Assembly: GCA_023412745.1 (NCBI GenBank)
Contig: JAEZBZ010000261.1
Location: 1 to 12,223 of the forward strand
DNA length: 12,223 nt
Reading direction: 5' to 3'
DNA from: Pseudomonadota bacterium
GTDB lineage: Bacteria; Pseudomonadota; Alphaproteobacteria; Rhizobiales; Hyphomicrobiaceae
Positions 7,430 through 12,223 of this stretch are shown here, piece by piece. The notes beneath the pieces are model-generated. The model ran no database searches. It was given only the letters and a program-made list of their open reading frames with translations, and was not told the origin of the DNA. Made by a program: the position numbers and the translations under genes. The first letter of the stretch is position 1. Each line of letters starts with the position of its first letter.

Positions 7430-7726
7430 ATGCCCAAGGGCTATTGGATCGCTCATGTGAGCGTCACAAATCCTGAAGGATACAAGGATTACATCGCCGC
7501 CAATGCCGAGCCGCTGCGCAAGTACGGCGGGCGTTTCCTGGTGCGCTCGGGCAAGCACGAAGTTCGCAGCGGCAGGCAGGATCGCGACCGTCACATCGTG
7601 ATCGAATTCGACAGCTTCGAAAAAGCCAAAGCCTGTTACGACTCGCCGGAATATCAGGCCGCAGCCAAAATCCGCGATGCCAATGGCATCGTGGATATCG
7701 TCATCGTCGAGGGTTACGATCCGTAA
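7430..7726 (+). CDS. DUF1330 domain protein, 98 aa
   Basis: A small cytoplasmic protein with a ferredoxin-like alpha/beta fold of the dimeric alpha-beta barrel type. Recognised from GYWIAHVSVTNPEGYKDYI at the start, the YGGRFLVRSG strand (32-41), HIVIEFDSFEKAKACYDSPEYQ (55-76) and the closing strand DIVIVEGYD. The family has no agreed biochemical function. GGAGG lies 5-6 bases before the ATG. It is 30 bases downstream of the solute-binding-protein gene, almost certainly in the same transcript, and is followed by a terminator hairpin. Its place suggests an accessory role, such as isomerase- or monooxygenase-like handling of the imported compound; that is inference only. Confidence 0.9.
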   Translation: MPKGYWIAHVSVTNPEGYKDYIAANAEPLRKYGGRFLVRSGKHEVRSGRQDRDRHIVIEFDSFEKAKACYDSPEYQAAAKIRDANGIVDIVIVEGYDP

Positions 7727-7732
7727 TGCTCA

Positions 7733-7764
7733 AAAGGGGCTGCCGCTCGGCGGGCAGCCTCTTT
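7733..7764. terminator. bidirectional hairpin terminator between the DUF1330 gene and the dapB-like gene
   Basis: AAAGGGGCTGCC (7733-7744) pairs with GGCAGCCTCTTT (7753-7764), a 12-pair stem with one G-T wobble and an 8-base loop. It lies 6 bases after the DUF1330 stop and 37 bases after the dapB-like stop, between convergent genes. On the minus strand the stem is followed by TTTT, so it can serve both directions. Confidence 0.75.
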
Positions 7765-7800
7765 GAAACACGGGCCAAGCCGCGCACGGCCCGGCAACGC

Positions 7801-8652
7801 TCACTGGTCCACGAATATCAATTCATCAAGCCCACGGATTAGTCCCGTGATGCCGGTAATGCGCTGCGCGGCCAGCAGCGAGCCATCGACGAAGATTGAA
7901 TTGTCCTGCTCGTCGTGGCGCAGGATCAGCCGCTCGCCCTTCAGACCGAATATCACCTCGACCGCCAGCGGGCATCCAGGCAGCCGCACCGAATGCACAT
8001 GCGCCCCGCCAACCGTCGCGCCACGCGATTCAATCGGACCGATGAGCTGATCGCCCTTCAGGTCGATATACGGTGACTGGATTTTGCCGAGCTGTTCGGC
8101 CAGTTCGCGCGCCGTACCGCTCGGCACGTCCGGCTTGTGCGCGCCAGCATACTCGATGATCTCCCAGTGCGGCACATACCGCGCGGCGATCTTCGACAGA
8201 TGCTGCATCAGCGCGGCCGTCAGCGAGAAATTGCCCGTCACGGCACCGACACCAGCCGCCTTGGCCGCGGCTTCGATGCGGTCGAAATCCTCGGCGAAAA
8301 ATCCCGTCGTGCCGATCACCACGTGAATGCCGCGCGCAAACGCCATATCGATATGACCACGCACGACCGTTGGGTGCGTATAATCGATAAGGATGTCCGG
8401 CTTGGCCTCCAGCGCCGCTGTCATGTTATTCGTCGCGATGACGCCGCACGGCGTGCCCGCGACGACAGCGCCAATATCCTGGCCGGCTGCCTGTCGCGCG
8501 ACGGCGCTGACAAGCTGAAAGTCGTCCGCACGCTCCAAGATCGCGGCAACGATCTTGCGGCCAACGCCACCCGACGCACCAGCCACGCAAATACGCAGCG
8601 GCTTACCGGCCCGCTTCATGCCGTCGGTATTCGCCGCAGCAATCGCCGTCAT
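7801..8652 (-). CDS. dapB: DapB-like dinucleotide-dependent reductase (4-hydroxy-tetrahydrodipicolinate reductase family), atypical active site, 283 aa
   Basis: By family it should reduce 4-hydroxy-tetrahydrodipicolinate with NAD(P)H in lysine/diaminopimelate synthesis. The N-terminal Rossmann domain has VAGASGGVGRKI (23-34; canonical form is GAGGRMG) and VVIGTTGF (111-118), and NFS (141-143) matches the usual ANFS. The C-terminal domain carries EYAGAHKPDVPSGTA (167-181). Canonical DapB reads EAHHRHKVDAPSGTA here: Lys163 and the SGT loop of the E. coli enzyme are kept (Lys173, 178-180), but the histidine pair 159/160, the former being the proposed proton donor, is Ala169-Gly170. GGAHVHSVRLPGC (215-227) is also unlike the usual segment. 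So the fold is clear but the activity is in doubt: it may be a paralogue acting on another imine. Its ATG overlaps the folD stop (ATGA); Met12 is an alternative start. Confidence 0.8.
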   Translation of the reverse strand: MTAIAAANTDGMKRAGKPLRICVAGASGGVGRKIVAAILERADDFQLVSAVARQAAGQDIGAVVAGTPCGVIATNNMTAALEAKPDILIDYTHPTVVRGHIDMAFARGIHVVIGTTGFFAEDFDRIEAAAKAAGVGAVTGNFSLTAALMQHLSKIAARYVPHWEIIEYAGAHKPDVPSGTARELAEQLGKIQSPYIDLKGDQLIGPIESRGATVGGAHVHSVRLPGCPLAVEVIFGLKGERLILRHDEQDNSIFVDGSLLAAQRITGITGLIRGLDELIFVDQ

Positions 8653-9524
8653 GATTGCCCACCCTGCATCCGCGCCGCCACCACCGTGTTCTTCAGCAAG
8701 CAGGCTATCGTCATCGGACCGACACCGCCCGGTACCGGCGTAATGGCGCCCGCCACCTCGGCCACTTCGGCAAACGCCACGTCGCCCACAAGGCGCCCCT
8801 TACCATCCGCGCCCTCGACGCGATTGATTCCCACATCGATGACGATGGCGCCCGGCTTGATCCAATCGCCACGTACCATCTCGGGCCGGCCGACAGCCGC
8901 GATAACCAGATCAGCGCGCCGCACCACACTGGGTAAATCGCGCGTCCGCGAATGCGCAATGGTCACCGTGCAATCTTCGCGCAGCAGCAACTGCGCCACC
9001 GGCTTGCCGACGATGTTCGACCGGCCGACGACAACAGCCTCCAGCCCCTTGAGTTCGGGCCTCACCGATTTGGCCAGCAGAATGCAGCCTGCCGGCGTGC
9101 ACGGCACCAGCGACCGCTCGCCGGCCGAGAGCCGACCGACATTGACCGGGTGGAACCCATCGACGTCCTTGTTCGGATCGATCGCCTCGATCACCTTGCG
9201 CGAGTCGATCTGCGGCGGCACCGGAAGCTGCACCAGAATGCCATGGACGGACGGATCGCGATTGAGAACGTCGATCAGTTTCAGCAGCGTCCCCTCGGCC
9301 GTATCGTCCGGCAGCTTGTGCTCGAACGACTGCATGCCCACCTCGACCGTCGAGCGCGCCTTGTTGCGCACATAGACGTGGCTCGCCGGATCGTCGCCGA
9401 TGATCACCACGGCCAATCCCGCCGTCACGCCGGTCTCTCGTTTCAGCGCGGCAACCTCTTCGGCGACCGTCTGGCGAAGCTCTGCAGCGATCGCCTTGCC
9501 GTCAATGATCCGCGCGGTAGGCAT
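8649..9524 (-). CDS. folD: bifunctional methylenetetrahydrofolate dehydrogenase / methenyltetrahydrofolate cyclohydrolase, 291 aa
   Basis: Interconverts 5,10-methylene-, 5,10-methenyl- and 10-formyl-tetrahydrofolate with NADP, feeding purine and formyl-Met synthesis; cytoplasmic. The catalytic Tyr51 and Lys55 lie in YVRNK, and the folate-binding DVDGFHP (120-126) follows, with Asp122 equivalent to E. coli Asp121. The dinucleotide loop GRSNIVGKP (167-175) and the signature PVPGGVGPMT (263-272) are intact. The length is normal. GAGGAGA lies about 7 bases before the ATG and overlaps the stop of the upstream yggU-like gene. Its stop overlaps the next start (ATGA), so the dapB-like gene is translationally coupled to it. 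Confidence 0.98.
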   Translation of the reverse strand: MPTARIIDGKAIAAELRQTVAEEVAALKRETGVTAGLAVVIIGDDPASHVYVRNKARSTVEVGMQSFEHKLPDDTAEGTLLKLIDVLNRDPSVHGILVQLPVPPQIDSRKVIEAIDPNKDVDGFHPVNVGRLSAGERSLVPCTPAGCILLAKSVRPELKGLEAVVVGRSNIVGKPVAQLLLREDCTVTIAHSRTRDLPSVVRRADLVIAAVGRPEMVRGDWIKPGAIVIDVGINRVEGADGKGRLVGDVAFAEVAEVAGAITPVPGGVGPMTIACLLKNTVVAARMQGGQS

Positions 9525-9536
9525 AACTTTTCTCCT

Positions 9537-9875
9537 CTACGTCGCGATGGACGCGATCTTGTTCTGCAGATCATCTTGGGTGAGCTGACCGCTATCGCTC
9601 AGCACCACAGTCTTGATGCGTGACTTGCCGCCCGCGGCCACGCTCACCGTACTTTTCGGCACGCCCAGCCACTCGGCAATCAACCGCTCGAGAGCCGCGT
9701 TGGCGGCCCCGTTTTCGGGGATGGCGCGCACCCGCGCCTTCAACGCGACGCCTTCAGCCGTCTGCTCAACGCCTTCGACGGCATCGCGCGAGGATCGCGG
9801 CGTCAGCCTGACCCGCAGCGACAGCCCGGCCGCACTCCGGCGCCAAACCGATTCCGCCACCGGCTGCGTCGTCAT
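9537..9875 (-). CDS. yggU: DUF167 / YggU family protein, 112 aa
   Basis: A small conserved protein of the DUF167 (YggU) family with an alpha/beta fold; its cellular role is not established. The family core is plain: LRVRLTPRSSRDAVEG (20-35), LKARVRAIPENGAANAAL (45-62), then a helix and the VSVAAGGKSRIKTV strand-turn-strand (78-91). The N-terminal 15 residues and the C-terminal tail after residue 95 are variable in the family. Its ATG overlaps the stop of the yggT-like gene (ATGA), and folD begins 12 bases after its stop. Pairing of this family with YggT is common in proteobacteria. Confidence 0.93.
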   Translation of the reverse strand: MTTQPVAESVWRRSAAGLSLRVRLTPRSSRDAVEGVEQTAEGVALKARVRAIPENGAANAALERLIAEWLGVPKSTVSVAAGGKSRIKTVVLSDSGQLTQDDLQNKIASIAT

Positions 9876-10171
9876 CCCGCCAGCATGCCGTCAATGATCC
9901 AGCCGCGGATGACGACCGACCGGATGAAAAAGATGCCGAGCAGCAGCACAACCGGCGACAGGTCCAATCCGCCAAGATCCGGAAGCATGCGGCGGATCGG
10001 CCGCAGGATCGGCTCCGTCACGGCGCCAAGCGCCTGCCAGACGGACCTCACGAACTGGTTGTATGAGTTGATCACGTTGAAGGCGATCAGCCAGGAGAAA
10101 ATGACGCTGGCTATGACAACCCACGTGTAGAGGCTGAGCAGATAGTCGATGAAAAGCAGCAGGGGTATCAT
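9872..10171 (-). CDS. yggT: YggT family membrane protein, 99 aa
   Basis: A two-helix inner-membrane protein of the YggT (CcmK-like/YlmG) family. Hydrophobic segments lie at about residues 3-32 and 70-88. Between them is an amphipathic stretch with the family pattern TEPILRPIRRMLPDLGGLDLSP (51-72). The start at 10171 is chosen because a GAGGAGA ribosome site is about 10 bases upstream and the protein then begins, like its relatives, just before the first helix; the frame stays open to 10420, but those 83 codons resemble nothing. Family members are linked to osmotic stress tolerance and to cell-division or membrane organisation in other bacteria and plastids. It is the first gene of the yggT-yggU-folD-dapB-like chain. 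Confidence 0.93.
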   Translation of the reverse strand: MIPLLLFIDYLLSLYTWVVIASVIFSWLIAFNVINSYNQFVRSVWQALGAVTEPILRPIRRMLPDLGGLDLSPVVLLLGIFFIRSVVIRGWIIDGMLAG

Positions 10172-10328
10172 CGCGCGCAGGTCTCCTCGGATGGTGCCAG
10201 AGATGTAGACGAACCGCGGCGCCAGGGGCAAGGGCGCAATGTTGATCCATGGGCAATTGCGGGCCGGAACGGGCTCCTTGGCACGCCATGAACCCGTAAA
10301 CCCAGATCGATCGCCGCTTTCCGTACCT

Positions 10329-10352
10329 GCCCCGTGCTCGGCCCCGTGCTCG
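10329..10352. repeat. 12-base perfect tandem repeat, two copies
   Basis: GCCCCGTGCTCG occurs at 10329-10340 and again at 10341-10352, followed by a further GCC. It is in the gene-less region. Probably a slippage product; copy number may vary between strains. Confidence 0.8.
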
Positions 10353-10513
10353 GCCAAGTCCAGAACGACAGCGCGCCGTCTCAGTATGGAACTTCGCCAA
10401 CGGCTTGGCATCACCGCCAACGCACGTGGCGACCAATGAAATCACGCGGAATGCAGCCCAGCCGAAGTGACCGCATCAAATCGCTCCAGCGCGGCACAGC
10501 GCTTGCCGGTTGC

Positions 10514-10542
10514 TTGACAATACGGGACCACCGCTCCTAAAT
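10514..10542 (+). promoter_or_regulatory. sigma-70 promoter of tRNA-Ala
   Basis: TTGACA (10514-10519) is a perfect -35, followed 17 bases later by CTAAAT (10537-10542) as the -10 (4 of 6 consensus). The start point would fall near 10549, giving a leader of about 20 bases before the mature tRNA at 10570. Confidence 0.7.
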
Positions 10543-10569
10543 GCCGCGTCTCGCGTGCCATCGCGAAAT

Positions 10570-10645
10570 GGGGCCGTAGCTCAGATGGGAGAGCGCTGCA
10601 ATCGCACTGCAGAGGTCAGGGGTTCGATTCCCCTCGGCTCCACCA
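10570..10645 (+). tRNA. tRNA-Ala, anticodon CGC (reads GCG)
   Basis: 76 bases fold as a complete cloverleaf with encoded CCA. The acceptor stem GGGGCCG pairs with CGGCTCC, including the G3-U70 wobble that identifies alanine tRNAs. The D stem is GCTC/GAGC, the anticodon stem CTGCA/TGCAG with loop ATCGCAC (anticodon CGC at 10603-10605), the variable loop AGGTC, and the T stem AGGGG/CCCCT with loop TTCGATT. The gene has its own promoter and sits at the border between housekeeping genes and accessory genes, so its 3' end is a plausible integration site; no second copy of the 3' end is in this window. Confidence 0.98.
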
Positions 10646-10691
10646 ATTCCTTCAAGTACTTACGCGGTTATTCGAAAATCCCGCTCGCTCT

Positions 10692-10713
10692 TGTCGCACA
10701 CCTGTCGCACACC
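10692..10713. repeat. 11-base perfect tandem repeat just after the tRNA
   Basis: TGTCGCACACC at 10692-10702 is repeated exactly at 10703-10713, 46 bases after the tRNA end, in a 119-base stretch without a gene. It may be part of a recombination-site arm or a chance duplication. Confidence 0.7.
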
Positions 10714-10764
10714 GGTGCAGGTTTGCGGCGTTCCGCGACGCTCGTCGAAGCGCGCAGCGGCGGC

Positions 10765-11337
10765 TCAGAACACGTACAGGTCCTTGCGTTCGACGGTTGG
10801 CAGCTCCCGCCACGCCGCAGGATCATCCTCGGCCATTCCCTCGCAGCGAACGCGAAGCGCCGATGCACGTATGCCGTCATAGGTGATGACTGATCCCCAT
10901 CTTCGAACGACTTCGCAGAAGACCTGCTCATCGGACATCTTTGGCGCATCGCTCTTGATGATGCCGGCGAGATTCCATGCGCCGCCGTAAGACCAGTCAA
11001 GGCCGATGGTGGTGGGCAGGTCCTGTTTGCCAACGGCAAGAACAAAGCGTGAGTTTCCGCGTTGAGGCGTGGTGTCGAAGGTCGACTGCGGCCGAAGACA
11101 GAGAACCTTTTGCGCCTTGTCCTTGAGATGCTTGAGAACCAGGTCAGGGGCCGCGCATCCGGGATTATTCGGCTTGAGCCCTTCGGACTTTATGGTCGCG
11201 AAGAGGTCCGCGTCGCTGACATGCAGAAACCATGCATATCGCTCGATGAGAGCGGCGTGGGCTGCAGCCATGCCAGAAGGCGTCAGATAGCGCTCAAGCA
11301 ATGGGCTGGAATCTTGCGCTTCGATGATATCTGCCAT
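10765..11337 (-). CDS. unknown protein, 190 aa, with an ADP-ribosyltransferase-like sequence pattern; partner of the AbiEii-type gene
   Basis: I do not recognise a named family. The start at 11337 follows the stop of the AbiEii-type gene by 4 bases, so the two are very likely co-translated; a longer in-frame start at 11418 would lie inside that gene. Residues 36-56 read W-F-L-H-V-S-D then a helix and GLKP, resembling the first strand and helix of ADP-ribosyltransferase folds (His39; pattern H-x-S...L..I...GL.P). Glu142 in FCEVVRRWGSV could fit the C-terminal catalytic Glu seen in DarT- and PARP-type enzymes, and Tyr117 is between them. DWSYGGAWNLAG (114-125) is a distinctive conserved-looking segment. 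No signal peptide or membrane helix. The fold assignment is a weak by-eye inference; coding status is good from operon context and compact spacing. Confidence 0.7.
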   Translation of the reverse strand: MADIIEAQDSSPLLERYLTPSGMAAAHAALIERYAWFLHVSDADLFATIKSEGLKPNNPGCAAPDLVLKHLKDKAQKVLCLRPQSTFDTTPQRGNSRFVLAVGKQDLPTTIGLDWSYGGAWNLAGIIKSDAPKMSDEQVFCEVVRRWGSVITYDGIRASALRVRCEGMAEDDPAAWRELPTVERKDLYVF

Positions 11338-11341
11338 GGAC

Positions 11342-12223
11342 TTAGTCGGCCCATACGCTCTCGATCGCAGCGCGCAGCTCGGCATGCTTGTCCGGGTTGT
11401 CGCGCTTGAGCCTTTCAAGATTCTGCAGCTTCCATCGGACAGCCGGCAGGTCTGCTGCGTGTGGCAAGCCTATGAGACCAAAGTCGGGTTCGGCATCGTG
11501 CAGTGACAAGAGAAACCGGCGCGTGTCGTCGTCCATCCGCGCTTTGATGTCGGCGATCAGCCGCGTCCTGGCCTCGGATAGTTGGGCGATGGGGACGGCG
11601 ACATTGGTCATGCCTTCGAACTCTCTTGCGTATGGAGCGTCGAGTTCCGCCAGCGACGGCTTTAAGAGCTCATGGGGCGGGCGGCCCGAACTTGCGACAT
11701 AGACCAGGAAGGTGCGGAAGAGGGCGTCCGTCAGTCCCTCATTCTCGTAGAGAAGCTTAACATCGAAAAGATCGCGCGGATGCTGCCGGTCGAGGGCAGC
11801 ATGCAGCTTGCCGCCGAACAGATCGTTGAACGAAACGACCAGGGTCTCGGCAAAGCCGAAGCGGTCCTCGACCGCGGCGGTCACTGCCCGCTCTGCCGGC
11901 TGATGCACGACACCGCGCGCAACCGGAGAGGTTTCGATCTTCACTTCAGCAGTGCCTCGGCTTGCGAGGACTCTTGTGTCGCCGCCTCCGCCTCCGGCAA
12001 TGCGCTGCGCACGCGCATCCGGAACCGTCGCTTCGATCTTGCCGCGGATGCGCTCAAGCGCGGCGTCAATCTCGGCCAGACTTTCCGCCCGCTCTTTCAC
12101 CGGCAGATAGACAAGATCGATGTCGACGGAAAGCCGCGGCATGTCCCGGTAGAAGAGATTGATGGCGGTCCCGCCCTTGAGGGCGAAGCAGCCCTCCTCC
12201 GCGACGGCCGGAAGGATCTGCAT
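11342..12223 (-). CDS. AbiEii/AbiGii-type nucleotidyltransferase toxin, N-terminus cut off by the window edge
   Basis: A member of the polymerase-beta-like nucleotidyltransferases that act as toxins of type IV AbiE systems; relatives such as MenT add nucleotides to tRNA 3' ends. Counting from the last codon in the window, the motifs are FALKGGTA (13-20) and, after RDMPRLS, VDIDL (33-37) with the Asp34-x-Asp36 metal pair. Further on are VKIET, a likely third motif, and HPRDLFDVKLL, matching the conserved R-D-x-x-D motif IV of the family. The last codon is an ATG, but the sequence before the GG motif is shorter than usual, so the true start is probably outside the window, perhaps behind an AbiEi-like antitoxin gene. 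293 codons are visible. The next gene starts 4 bases after its stop. Confidence 0.88.
   Translation of the reverse strand: MQILPAVAEEGCFALKGGTAINLFYRDMPRLSVDIDLVYLPVKERAESLAEIDAALERIRGKIEATVPDARAQRIAGGGGGDTRVLASRGTAEVKIETSPVARGVVHQPAERAVTAAVEDRFGFAETLVVSFNDLFGGKLHAALDRQHPRDLFDVKLLYENEGLTDALFRTFLVYVASSGRPPHELLKPSLAELDAPYAREFEGMTNVAVPIAQLSEARTRLIADIKARMDDDTRRFLLSLHDAEPDFGLIGLPHAADLPAVRWKLQNLERLKRDNPDKHAELRAAIESVWAD

Larger units (their letters stand above)
10172..10569. other. 398-base region without a recognisable gene between yggT and tRNA-Ala
   Basis: Short open frames exist on both strands, but none has a convincing ribosome site, domain or composition. The minus-strand frame continuous with yggT is open to 10420 and contains a repeated Ala-Glu-His-Gly caused by the tandem repeat at 10329-10352. 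The region should hold the yggT operon promoter, which I could not place, and holds the tRNA promoter at its right end. It could also be decayed coding DNA. Confidence 0.6.

Noticed and set aside
7771..7793. Second small inverted repeat CGGGCC/GGCCCG before the dapB-like stop
   Set aside because: Only six pairs with a long loop and no T-run; the hairpin at 7733-7764 explains termination better.
8137..9375. 412-codon open frame on the plus strand across the dapB-like gene and folD
   Set aside because: It is antisense to two clear enzymes, with low-complexity Arg/Thr/Ser-rich translation and no domain; typical of high-GC antisense frames.
9876..10445. Alternative longer start for yggT (10420) and the overlapping minus-strand frame at 9891-10445
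   Set aside because: The extra residues resemble no family; the start at 10171 has a ribosome site and gives normal family length.
1..12223. CRISPR arrays, insertion sequences, rRNA genes and replication origins
   Set aside because: No regularly spaced repeats, transposase motifs, rRNA sequence or DnaA-box clusters were seen on reading both strands.

Overview
The window looks like the chromosome of a high-GC alphaproteobacterium, most likely Hyphomicrobiales (Bradyrhizobium/Rhodopseudomonas/Pseudolabrys-like). This rests on family resemblance, the yggT-yggU-folD gene chain, a tRNA-Ala(CGC) and codon style; no database search was possible, so the genus is uncertain.

Layout. (1) 1-1506, minus: most of acetyl-CoA synthetase (acs), cut off at the left edge. 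(2) 1614-2033, minus: a small four-helix DUF1761 membrane protein. (3) 2123-6111, minus: a three-subunit molybdenum hydroxylase of the xanthine dehydrogenase/CO dehydrogenase superfamily, in the order FAD subunit, 2Fe-2S subunit, Mo subunit, followed by a MoaD/ThiS-like sulfur-carrier gene ending in Gly-Gly. (4) 6112-6349: divergent intergenic region with two short palindromes. (5) 6350-7726, plus: a TRAP-type solute-binding protein with a twin-arginine signal, then a DUF1330 protein, closed by a hairpin terminator at 7733-7764. (6) 7801-10171, minus: tightly coupled chain yggT-yggU-folD-dapB-like, with ATGA overlaps at two junctions. (7) 10172-10569: about 400 bases without a convincing gene, ending in the promoter of (8) tRNA-Ala(CGC), 10570-10645. 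(9) 10765-12223, minus: two-gene accessory unit, an AbiEii-type nucleotidyltransferase toxin (running off the right edge) followed four bases later by a 190-residue protein of unknown family with an ADP-ribosyltransferase-like sequence pattern.

How the parts may work together. The divergent arrangement suggests that the solute-binding protein captures a small, probably carboxylated compound and that the molybdenum hydroxylase oxidises it in the cytoplasm; the MoaD-like protein may serve its cofactor. The substrate cannot be read from the sequence: the active-site loop matches neither the form I CO dehydrogenase loop nor the classical xanthine dehydrogenase loop. The yggT-yggU-folD-dapB group is housekeeping-like, except that the DapB-like protein lacks both adjacent histidines of the canonical catalytic motif. 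The right end next to the tRNA looks like accessory DNA with a toxin or defence role.

Best candidates for something new: the DapB-like protein with the altered active site, the divergent Mo-hydroxylase/MoaD-like/TRAP-binding-protein/DUF1330 locus, and the AbiEii-linked unknown gene beside the tRNA.
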